DNA from: Armatimonadota bacterium
GTDB lineage: Bacteria; Armatimonadota; Fimbriimonadia; Fimbriimonadales; Fimbriimonadaceae
DNA length: 35,065 bases
Assembly: GCA_018268335.1 (NCBI GenBank)
Contig: JAFDWT010000036.1
Location: 1-35,065 of the forward strand
Direction: 5' to 3'
A model generated the notes under the pieces. That model was not told the DNA's origin, made no database searches, and worked only from the letters and a program-made list of their open reading frames with translations. The position numbers were made by a program, and so were the translations under genes. Positions 16,494 to 23,775 of the stretch are shown piece by piece; within the stretch, counting starts at the first letter, position 1; every line of letters begins with the position of its first letter.

Positions 16494-18034
16494 GACGTGG
16501 GAATCGCGCTGAGCGCGGCGTTCACGGCGTCGGTGAAGGTGGTCTCAACGCCTTTGAGGACGTAGGGGTCGGGCGGCCCGGCCACCTCGGCCCACCAGAT
16601 CTCGCCGGGAGCGAGGTCGATCCGGAGAGTGTCGCCGTCGGGGTTGAGGGCGTGGGTGGAGTAGGAGGGCTGGCTCATGGCCTTAAGCGCCTCCTGCTGG
16701 GCTGGCGTCGGGTTTTGCGGACGTCCCATGGCGACCCAGGGTTCGTAGGCCGATCCTGCGCCTTCTCGGACGTGGCACACCGTCGCCAGTCCGCCTTCGG
16801 GGCCAGTCGGCAGGGCAACTTCTATCAACCAACTGCCGTGAGGGAGGCCGATGGGTACGTGGTTCCAGGCCAGGATGTGGGTGTTGGCCCCGTCACGAGT
16901 GGCGACCAGGCCACGGGTTGGCAGGTCGGGGTCGGTGTGCTGGAGCACGACCGGTCCGCGCATGCGGTTGAGAAGGCGAAAAGCATGGAAAGTGGCCTTG
17001 GGCCAGCCATCGACCGTGACCATGCCGAAGTTGTTCGAGAACGGGCTTTGCGGCATCCCCATCTCCTCGAAGATGTCGCTGGCCACCCACCAGAAGAGGC
17101 TGTCGGTGTCGCGGTCGAGCTGGGTGCAGACGTGGCAGACCAGCGCGGCGCCGTAGAGTTGGTCGATGGTCTCGTTGGCGTACCAGTCGACGCCGTCTTT
17201 GTCGCCGGCGTCAAGGCTGCTCCATTCGGTGAAGTGTAGTTCCAGGGGTTTGCCGCCCCAGTTCTGCACCTGTTGGCGGACACGCCGGACGGTGTCGACG
17301 AAGTACATCCCCGGCGCGTGTGGGCTCTCGGCGCGGCTGGGGTGGTTGGCGAACTCGTTCTGCGGATAGGCGTGGGTGCTGACGAAGTCGCACGGCGCGC
17401 CGCTGGAGCGGAGGTAGTCGAGGAAATCGGGTATCCAGAGCGCCTCGGCGCTGGCGGGGCCGCCGACTTTGAGCTCGGTGTCGACCGCCTTCAGGGCCTC
17501 GGCGGCGACGGTGTAGAGCCGCCAATACTCCTCCTGCGTGCCGCTCCAGAAGGCGTCGAGGTTGGGCTCGTTCCAGACTTCGAAATGCCACTGGCGGACT
17601 TCGCTGAGGCCGTACCGGGCCACGCAGTGCTTGGCGAATTCTGAGACCAGCAGCCGCCACTCTTCGAAGTCGGCGGGCGGCGTGACGTTCATGTGCCAGT
17701 GGAAGAAGGTCTGCTTGCCCGAGGCAAGGGCGGCGGGCATGGGGCCGAGCTCGACGAACGGGCGTAGGCCCACGGAGAGGAGGAAGTCGAAGATGCGATC
17801 GACGTGGCCCCATTGAAAGCGCAACTTGCCGTCTTCGCCGCGCACAGCGACGCCGACGTCGTCGTGGAAAAGCCCGTGGAAGCGGCAGGACTCGAAGCCG
17901 ATCTCCTGTTGGACCAGGCGGATGTGGGATTGAGCGTCGGCGCGCAGGATCTCGAACGCGCGGCCCATGGCGACGCCTCGCTTCCATGGCTGAAGGAGAG
18001 GCGGCCCGACCGGCTCCGTTGCGACGTGGGGCAT
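16490..18034 (-). CDS. GH39 glycosidase (beta-xylosidase-like)
   Basis: About 514-residue retaining glycosidase of family GH39 (known activities include beta-xylosidase and alpha-L-iduronidase). From ATG 18034 the acid/base is Glu156 in FEVWNEPN and the nucleophile is Glu270 in LHFTEWSS. The TIM barrel is followed by a C-terminal beta domain (HILAWNHV ... LRIDLAPGEIWWAEV). An in-frame GTG at 18040 is an alternative start. No signal peptide, so it acts on imported oligosaccharides. First gene of the transporter operon; LacI-type operator site 3 lies directly upstream, and the stop overlaps the fusion-transporter start by 4 bases. Confidence 0.9.
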   Translation of the reverse strand: MPHVATEPVGPPLLQPWKRGVAMGRAFEILRADAQSHIRLVQQEIGFESCRFHGLFHDDVGVAVRGEDGKLRFQWGHVDRIFDFLLSVGLRPFVELGPMPAALASGKQTFFHWHMNVTPPADFEEWRLLVSEFAKHCVARYGLSEVRQWHFEVWNEPNLDAFWSGTQEEYWRLYTVAAEALKAVDTELKVGGPASAEALWIPDFLDYLRSSGAPCDFVSTHAYPQNEFANHPSRAESPHAPGMYFVDTVRRVRQQVQNWGGKPLELHFTEWSSLDAGDKDGVDWYANETIDQLYGAALVCHVCTQLDRDTDSLFWWVASDIFEEMGMPQSPFSNNFGMVTVDGWPKATFHAFRLLNRMRGPVVLQHTDPDLPTRGLVATRDGANTHILAWNHVPIGLPHGSWLIEVALPTGPEGGLATVCHVREGAGSAYEPWVAMGRPQNPTPAQQEALKAMSQPSYSTHALNPDGDTLRIDLAPGEIWWAEVAGPPDPYVLKGVETTFTDAVNAALSAIPTS

Positions 18035-18054
18035 GTTCACTCAGGATACACTTT

Positions 18055-18070
18055 AGGAAATCGTTTTACC
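18055..18070. promoter_or_regulatory. LacI-type operator (site 3) upstream of GH39
   Basis: aggaaatcgttttacc with CG centre at 18062/18063, in the 40-base gap between the LacI stop (18081) and the GH39 start. Read on the minus strand it is ggtaaaacgatttcct, nearly identical to site 4. It suggests that GH39 and the transporter have their own regulated promoter rather than depending on read-through from the lacI gene. Confidence 0.65.
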
Positions 18071-18080
18071 AACCCAAAAA

Positions 18081-19124
18081 TCAACTCGTCCGAGGTGTTC
18101 CGGTCGAGTGCCGTTGGACGATGCGCGGCTTGGGGTCGGTGATGACCTCGTTGCGGACAGGGATGCCGGCGATCTGGTCGAGAAGGTTGAGCATTGCCCT
18201 CCGGCCGAGCTCCATCAGCGGCATCTCGACGGTGGTCACGCCGGGCGAGACGTAGGTCGCCATCGGTGTCTCGTGGAAGCCGACGACCGAGACGTCTGAG
18301 GGAATCCGCAGGCCACGCGCCTCAAGCCGCTGCACGGCAGCAAAGGCGATCACGATGTTGGCGGTCGCGATGCCGGTGATCTCGGGGGTCTCCGAGAAGA
18401 ACCGGTCTACGGCGGCGGCCACACCTTCGCCGTTGAAGCCGCACGAGGCGACCCGGGTCGGCGGGAGTGGGAGACCAGCTTCCTGGCATCGCTTGAGGGC
18501 ACCTTCAAACCGCTGTTCCGCTGTCTCGACCCCAGGGGGGCCAGCCAGGTAGGCGATGGTGCGGTGGCCCAGGTCGAGCAGGTGCTGGATCGCCAGTGCC
18601 GAGCCGCCTTGGTCGTCGAGGACGACATACGGCGCGTTGCCCCTGGCCCTGCGGTTGACGAGGACAAACGTGCGCCCGCTGGCCTGGAGTCGGTGGATCC
18701 ACTGGTCGTCGATCGTCGCGTCGGCGATGATCAGGCCGTCGAGTCGGTCTTCGACCAGCAACTCGATGAAAGCGCGGCGGCGCTCGCCCGAGCTGGAGTT
18801 CATCAGGAGCAGCGCGTACCCTTGGGCTTGGGCGGCCTCTTCGGCCCCGGCGATCATTTGGGCGTAGACGGGGTTCTGGATATCGGGGATCAGGAAGCCG
18901 ACCGTCCGCGTGACCTTGGTGCGCAGGCTGCGGGCCAAGGTGTTGGGCCGGTAGCGCAGTGACTCGGCCGCTTGGACGACGCGGGCGCGGGTGTCGTCGC
19001 TCACCCGTATCGCGCCGCCATGCAGGATGCGCGACGCGGTGGAGGTGCTGACTTGGGCCATCTCGGCGACGTCGCGCAGAGTCGCGGCCGACCGCTTCAG
19101 CCCGCTGTTCGTTTGGTTGCGCAT
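18081..19124 (-). CDS. LacI/GalR-family transcriptional repressor
   Basis: 347-residue regulator. The N-terminal helix-turn-helix is at about 15-40 (ATLRDVAEMAQVSTSTASRI), the hinge helix with RYRPNTLARSL follows, and the periplasmic-binding-protein-like sensor fills the rest (TVGFLIPDIQNPVYAQMI, DGLIIADA, VSVVGFHETPMATYVSPGVTTVE). Start ATG 19124 overlaps the end of the solute-binding-protein gene by 28 bases; the longer open frame to 19886 mirrors that gene. It is the only LacI protein in the window and the natural candidate for the five operators reported here, including one upstream of its own operon (site 4). The inducer is probably an oligosaccharide or its breakdown product. Confidence 0.93.
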   Translation of the reverse strand: MRNQTNSGLKRSAATLRDVAEMAQVSTSTASRILHGGAIRVSDDTRARVVQAAESLRYRPNTLARSLRTKVTRTVGFLIPDIQNPVYAQMIAGAEEAAQAQGYALLLMNSSSGERRRAFIELLVEDRLDGLIIADATIDDQWIHRLQASGRTFVLVNRRARGNAPYVVLDDQGGSALAIQHLLDLGHRTIAYLAGPPGVETAEQRFEGALKRCQEAGLPLPPTRVASCGFNGEGVAAAVDRFFSETPEITGIATANIVIAFAAVQRLEARGLRIPSDVSVVGFHETPMATYVSPGVTTVEMPLMELGRRAMLNLLDQIAGIPVRNEVITDPKPRIVQRHSTGTPRTS

Positions 19125-20350
19125 AGTTCGTCGACTTGTGCCGCCGCCCGGGCGAGAGCCTCTTCGGGCGTCACGCGCAGGCGGAGCGCGTCGTCGACCA
19201 TCCGGTTCAGGATCTCCGCGACCTCGGGGAAGCGGGCGTCCTGCGGCGGGCTTTCGACATCGCGGTGCACCTCCTCGATGATCGCATAATATGGGAACCG
19301 AGAGTGCACTTCGGGGTCGCGCCACGTAGAAAGCCGCGTGCCGTTGCCTCCCGACATCGTTGTGACTTTGTCCATTGCGCTTGACGCTACGTGTTTGAGG
19401 AAGCGGTACGCCTCGGGCTTGTGCTTGGATCCACTGGTGATGGTGAGCACCCAGTAGATGTTGAGCGAGACCGACCGTCCGCCTCGGCTTGCCGCCGGCA
19501 TGGCGGAGCAGGCGTTCTTGCCGACGATCTGCGAGGCGGAGGAGTCTTCGGCGACGGCAGCGAAGCCACTCCAGTTCCACATCATCGCCGCCTTGCCGGA
19601 AGCGTAGTAGAGGCCGGAAGCGACGCTGTCGAGGTCGAGGCAGGCGGGATCGACGACACGGTGTTTGTGGACTAGGTTGACGAGAAAGTGGAGCGCCAGA
19701 TGGCCCGCCTCTTTGTGGAACTGCGGCTGGAAGCCGGCGTCCATCAACTGGCCGCCGCGGCTCCAGAGGTGGAGCATGAAGTCGTAAATGTTGTTGTGCG
19801 CGTCGGGGAACCCAGCCAGGCAGCATCCCCACAGCCCCTTTTCGGGCCGGGTGAAGAACTGGGCGATGTCCACGAACTCGTCCCACGTCTTGGGAGGAGC
19901 CAGCTCATAGCCGAACCTCAGCCGGAAGGCGGATTGCTCGGCAAAGTCGCCGAAGAGGTCGGTCCGATACATGAAGACCTCGGGGCCGTCGTGGTAGGCG
20001 ATCCCGTAGGTTTTGCCGTCGGCGCCGGTCTGCAGCCCGCGCATGCTGGGAGACCAGCCGTCGGGCCAGTCTTCGGGCGGGTCAGCTTCGAGGAATGAGT
20101 CCAGAGCTAGCAACTGACCGCTGCTTGACGCCTCGGGCATCCAGTCGGTGACGCTGAGGAAGAGGTCAGCCTCGCCGTTCGCCGCCCCGCGGTTGGCGAG
20201 CATCTTCTCGTGATAGGGGCCGAGCTCAAAGAACTCAGCGTCCACTTTGATGCCTGGGTTCTCGCTCTCAAATGCGGCGATCTGCTGGGCGAAGGCTCGC
20301 TCGAACCCGTCGAAGGCCCTTGAGACGAGTTTGAGTCGGACCTCGCTCAT
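19097..20350 (-). CDS. Sugar-type solute-binding protein lacking a signal peptide
   Basis: 417-residue protein with the fold features of CUT1 extracellular solute-binding proteins (AFESENPGIKVDAEFFELGPYHEKMLA, then DLFLSVTDWMPEA, GIAYHDGPEVFMYRTDLF, MMWNWSGF, KPEAYRFLKHVAS). It begins MSEVRLKLVSRAFDG, directly at the first beta strand, with no hydrophobic leader or lipobox. Translation of the same frame upstream of ATG 20350 gives polar sequence, so no leader was missed. The start overlaps the lyase stop (ATGA), and the end overlaps the lacI start by 28 bases. It may be a cytoplasmic ligand sensor or chaperone, or may be exported by an unusual route; both are inference. Confidence 0.87.
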   Translation of the reverse strand: MSEVRLKLVSRAFDGFERAFAQQIAAFESENPGIKVDAEFFELGPYHEKMLANRGAANGEADLFLSVTDWMPEASSSGQLLALDSFLEADPPEDWPDGWSPSMRGLQTGADGKTYGIAYHDGPEVFMYRTDLFGDFAEQSAFRLRFGYELAPPKTWDEFVDIAQFFTRPEKGLWGCCLAGFPDAHNNIYDFMLHLWSRGGQLMDAGFQPQFHKEAGHLALHFLVNLVHKHRVVDPACLDLDSVASGLYYASGKAAMMWNWSGFAAVAEDSSASQIVGKNACSAMPAASRGGRSVSLNIYWVLTITSGSKHKPEAYRFLKHVASSAMDKVTTMSGGNGTRLSTWRDPEVHSRFPYYAIIEEVHRDVESPPQDARFPEVAEILNRMVDDALRLRVTPEEALARAAAQVDELCATKRTAG

Positions 20351-21714
20351 AAGACTAGTGGTGATGTGACCGACTGGCCAGCGACGACCTGGTCGACGAA
20401 GGCGGTCGCCCAGCCGAGATATTGACGAGGCTCCAGGAGTTCTTTGACCTGCTCTTCACTCAGCACGGCTTTGATCTCGGCGCAGTCGAGGGCGGCGGTG
20501 ACGAACGGGACCCCGGTCTCGTGGGCGAGCATGGAGACTTTGTAGACGACGTCGTGAGCACGCTGGCGGCCGATGGTCTCGCCGAGGCGGATCATGAGTG
20601 CCTCGGAGCAGATCAGCCCGCCGGTGAGCTCCAAGTTGCGGGCCATCGCGGCGGGGCGGACTTCCAGGCCGACGAGGACGCGGGTCGTGATCTCCAGGCA
20701 GCCGGCGGTGTTCACGGTCGCCTCGGGGAGGTATTGCCACTCGGCCTGCCAGGGCCCCATGTCGCGCTCGTGCTCGTGGGAGAGACCACCGAGGGCGGTG
20801 TTGGCCTGTCCCTTCACCAATTGGGCAAGAGCCATGACGGCTTCGCAGAGCATGGGGTTGCGCTTGTGCGGCATGGTCGAGCTGCCGACCTTGCCGTCAT
20901 TGTGGGGCTCGGCGAGCTCGCCGACTTCATCTTTTTGGAGCGAGATGATCTCGTGGGCGATCTTGCCGCACGTGCCCGAGACGAGGGCCAGGACAAAGCA
21001 CCACTCGGCGATCGCGTCGCGGGCGGTGTGCCAGGCGATGTCGGGGCGACCCAGGCCGAGCTCACGGCAGAAGGCGTCTTGGACTGCCAGGCCGACGTCG
21101 GGAAGGCCAGCGAGCGTTCCAGCGGCCCCGCTCAGTTCGCCGACGAGAACCCGTTGGGCGCATTGGGACAGGCGTGTGCGGTGGCGTCGCCATTCGGAGA
21201 GCCAGACCGCCACTTTGAAGCCGAAGGTGATGGGGACGGCGTGCTGGCCGTGGGTGCGGCCGGCCATCGGGGTCTCGCGGTAACGGACGGCCAGCTCGAC
21301 CAAAGCGTTGTCGACCCGGTCCATCTGGGCTTCCAGCAGGCGGTGGGCTTCCTTCAGCTGGAGCGCCACGGCGGTGTCCATGATGTCCTGGGTGGTCGCT
21401 CCCCAGTGGACGTATTGCCCGGCGTCGCCGTCGCAGAGCTCGGCCAGGGCCCGGATGACCGGCATGATCGGATGGACGGTTTCAGCGATACCGCGCTCGA
21501 TGGCGTCGGGGTCGATGAGGTCGCGGCGGGCTTTGCGGGTGATCTCCTCTGCGGCTTCGACCGGCACGACACCGAAACGGGCTTCGGCCCGTGCCAAGGC
21601 GGACTCACAGTCGAGCCAACGCTGCAGCAGGCTGTCGTCACTGAAGACGTTGCGCATCTCAGCCGTTCCAAACAGGTCACGGAAGAAGACCGAGTCAATG
21701 ATATGGGAGGCCAT
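20347..21714 (-). CDS. Fumarase-superfamily lyase (PcaB / adenylosuccinate-lyase-like)
   Basis: 455-residue member of the aspartase/fumarase superfamily. The signature loop GSSTMPHKRNP is at 277-287, the THGQHA motif with His155 at about 154-159, and GATTQDIMD at 105-113. The WHTARDAIAEW segment at about 228-238 resembles 3-carboxy-cis,cis-muconate cycloisomerases (PcaB) more than purine-synthesis lyases. Enzymes of this superfamily eliminate from or add to fumarate-like acceptors, or cycloisomerise muconates. No other protocatechuate or purine gene is nearby; it heads an operon with a solute-binding protein and lacI, behind operator site 4, so a special sugar-locus substrate is likely. The exact reaction is unknown. 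Confidence 0.88.
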   Translation of the reverse strand: MASHIIDSVFFRDLFGTAEMRNVFSDDSLLQRWLDCESALARAEARFGVVPVEAAEEITRKARRDLIDPDAIERGIAETVHPIMPVIRALAELCDGDAGQYVHWGATTQDIMDTAVALQLKEAHRLLEAQMDRVDNALVELAVRYRETPMAGRTHGQHAVPITFGFKVAVWLSEWRRHRTRLSQCAQRVLVGELSGAAGTLAGLPDVGLAVQDAFCRELGLGRPDIAWHTARDAIAEWCFVLALVSGTCGKIAHEIISLQKDEVGELAEPHNDGKVGSSTMPHKRNPMLCEAVMALAQLVKGQANTALGGLSHEHERDMGPWQAEWQYLPEATVNTAGCLEITTRVLVGLEVRPAAMARNLELTGGLICSEALMIRLGETIGRQRAHDVVYKVSMLAHETGVPFVTAALDCAEIKAVLSEEQVKELLEPRQYLGWATAFVDQVVAGQSVTSPLVL

Positions 21715-21748
21715 TGCGGGTCACTTGTCGCTGGGCCGGCTCAGCTTT

Positions 21749-21764
21749 GGTAAAACGATTGCCG
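21749..21764. promoter_or_regulatory. LacI-type operator (site 4) between lyase and GHL6 genes
   Basis: ggtaaaacgattgccg with CG centre at 21756/21757. It lies in the 108-base divergent gap between the lyase-SBP-lacI operon and the plus-strand GHL6-like gene, so it would autoregulate lacI and control the glycosidase. Very close to site 3 read on the minus strand. Confidence 0.65.
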
Positions 21765-21822
21765 TATCCTCATCGTAGCATAGGTTTGACCCAAATGAGT
21801 TCAGAATCAACGGCGTGAAGAG

Positions 21823-23775
21823 ATGAGATTGGTCTTCTCCCCGACTCCCTCGCGTCCGGCGCGGTGGCGCAAAGTCCACCTCGACTTTCACAACAGCCGC
21901 CATGTGCGCGAAGTCGGCCACCGGTTCGACGCCGATGCCTTTGTGTCCACGCTACGGAGGGCGCATGTCAACTCAATCGTTGTCTTTGCGAAAGACATGC
22001 ACGGGTACAGCTACTACCCGACGCGGGTCGGCACGGTGCACCCAGGCGTGTCGCGCGACCTGTTGGGAGAGCAAGTGGCCGCCTGCCGCGCTGCCGGTAT
22101 CGAAGTCTCGGCCTACATCTGCACTCTGTGGGACCACCTCCTGGCCGAGACGAAGCCCGAGTGGCTGAGCGTCAGGCGCGACGGTTCGACGTATTTGCCC
22201 GCCCCAGGGGACCCGCCGGATTGGACTGCTCTCTGTGCGTCGAACGAGGAACTGGTGGCTCTACAGGAAGCGCAGGCGGCGGAGGTGCTTTCGGGCTATC
22301 CCGTGGATGGCATTTGGTTTGACATGCCGTACCCTCGCGACGCGGAGTGCTTCTGTTCGCGGTGTTTGGATGGGATCAGAGCGGAGGGCGGCGACCCGTA
22401 CGACGTGGCGACGCAGCGGCACTATCAGCACCGGCTGCACAAGTCTTTCCTTCGCCGGGTCTACGAGGCTTGCCACCGAGCCAAGCCCGGCGTCCAAGTG
22501 GACTTCAACAACCAGCCCTGTTTCGGTTTGCCCGAGCGGCTGGGTTGGATGGACAGTATCGACATCGAGGCGCTGCCCACCGCGCAGTGGGGCTACGACT
22601 TCTTCCCCTTGGTCGCGCGATACACGCGGACGCTCCCGCTGGCGAGCTTTGGCATGACCGGGCGGTTCTTGCGCGGTTGGGGCGACTTTGGCGGGGTGAA
22701 GTCGCATGCCCAGATGCGGGCCGAAGCGTGGCACATTGTCTCGCTTGGCTGTCGCTGCGATGTCGGCGACCAGATGCCGCCGGACGGCGTTCTGGAGAGG
22801 GAAGTTTATGCAGCGATCGGCGCAGGGTTTGCTGAGGTCGAATCCTTGGAGCCCTGGCTGGAGGGGTCGACGCCGGTTGCCGAAGCCGCGATGCTGGTCG
22901 AAGGCCTGCCGCTTGACACCTTGGCCACTTCTTCGGCCTGTGGTCTGGCGAAAGCGCTGGCTGAGTTGTCCGTGCAGTTCGACGTCGTCGAGACTTCCGG
23001 TGACTGGGAGAAGTACGGCTTGGTGGTGGTTGAAGGCATCGAAGTGTCGGAGGCATTTGGTCTTCGGTTGGGGGCCTTTGTTGCCAACGGGGGACGGTTG
23101 GTCTTGCTGGGTGAATCCTCGGCCTGGGGCGCGGACGGGTGGTCTTCTGCCAGTGTCCAGCCTGCCTTTGCCGTGGCGCCTGGTGAGTCGAGTGAGGACT
23201 ACCCGTTTGCACTGTACGGGCCGTCGTGGGGATGGACTCCGCGTGGGGTGGTCTTGGCCCGCGAGGGCGTCGCTGCATTCTCCCGGTCTGGCGAGGCTTA
23301 CACCAGCCATGCCCAGAGCCCGTTTGACCGCGAGACTGGTCGGGCCGTCGCCGCTGTGGAGGGCCAGATCGGCCGTGTCGGCGTCAGGCTCGGGGAGTTG
23401 TATGCCCAGACTGGCTACTGGTTCGCCCGCGACCTCCTGGGGCGCGTGATCGAGTCGGTCATGCCGGAACGTCTGGTTCGGGGGCAACTTGACCCGATCC
23501 TCGTCACCTTGGCGGCCGGTGCGCGAAGAGGCCAGTGGCTGGTCCACGTGTTCGACAGCACCGTCGTCCGTCCGTCGTCGGGGCACCCGCCGTTCTACGA
23601 CGACGCCCCGTCGCGAGGACCGGTGCGGTTCAGCTTGAACCTTGCCGCGGCAGTTTCCAAAGTTACCGCCGTACGCCTAGGTGAAGAGCTGCTGGCCAGC
23701 TCGGACATCGAACTGCCCCGCCTCGACCGATATGAGCTGCTGGTCGTCGAGACCTCAGGCGAGGACGAGGGCTAG
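21823..23775 (+). CDS. GHL6-like TIM-barrel glycoside hydrolase candidate
   Basis: 650-residue protein resembling hypothetical glycosyl hydrolase family 6 (GHL6), a group related to GH29/GH42-type barrels. The N-terminal barrel starts KVHLDFHNSRHVREVGHRFD and contains FAKDMHGYSYYPT, AYICTLWDHLLAE and GIWFDMPYP (Asp167, a nucleophile candidate), then CFCSRCLDG (176-184) and DIEALPTAQWGYDFFP (Glu249 region, acid/base candidate). From about 360 a flavodoxin-like domain follows, as in beta-galactosidase trimerisation domains (YGLVVVEGIEVSEAFG, LGAFVANGGRLVLLGE), then a C-terminal beta domain. No signal peptide. The 3' end overlaps the convergent GH36-like gene by 21 bases. The substrate is unknown. 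Confidence 0.78.
   Translation: MRLVFSPTPSRPARWRKVHLDFHNSRHVREVGHRFDADAFVSTLRRAHVNSIVVFAKDMHGYSYYPTRVGTVHPGVSRDLLGEQVAACRAAGIEVSAYICTLWDHLLAETKPEWLSVRRDGSTYLPAPGDPPDWTALCASNEELVALQEAQAAEVLSGYPVDGIWFDMPYPRDAECFCSRCLDGIRAEGGDPYDVATQRHYQHRLHKSFLRRVYEACHRAKPGVQVDFNNQPCFGLPERLGWMDSIDIEALPTAQWGYDFFPLVARYTRTLPLASFGMTGRFLRGWGDFGGVKSHAQMRAEAWHIVSLGCRCDVGDQMPPDGVLEREVYAAIGAGFAEVESLEPWLEGSTPVAEAAMLVEGLPLDTLATSSACGLAKALAELSVQFDVVETSGDWEKYGLVVVEGIEVSEAFGLRLGAFVANGGRLVLLGESSAWGADGWSSASVQPAFAVAPGESSEDYPFALYGPSWGWTPRGVVLAREGVAAFSRSGEAYTSHAQSPFDRETGRAVAAVEGQIGRVGVRLGELYAQTGYWFARDLLGRVIESVMPERLVRGQLDPILVTLAAGARRGQWLVHVFDSTVVRPSSGHPPFYDDAPSRGPVRFSLNLAAAVSKVTAVRLGEELLASSDIELPRLDRYELLVVETSGEDEG

Noticed and set aside
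19125-19886. N-terminal extension of the LacI protein
   Set aside because: Shadow of the solute-binding-protein gene; LacI proteins begin shortly before the helix-turn-helix.
20422-21753. 443-residue plus-strand open frame
   Set aside because: Antisense shadow of the lyase gene, which carries the complete fumarase-superfamily signature.
22261-23586. 441-residue minus-strand open frame
   Set aside because: Antisense shadow of the GHL6-like gene, rich in Arg, Gln and Pro.
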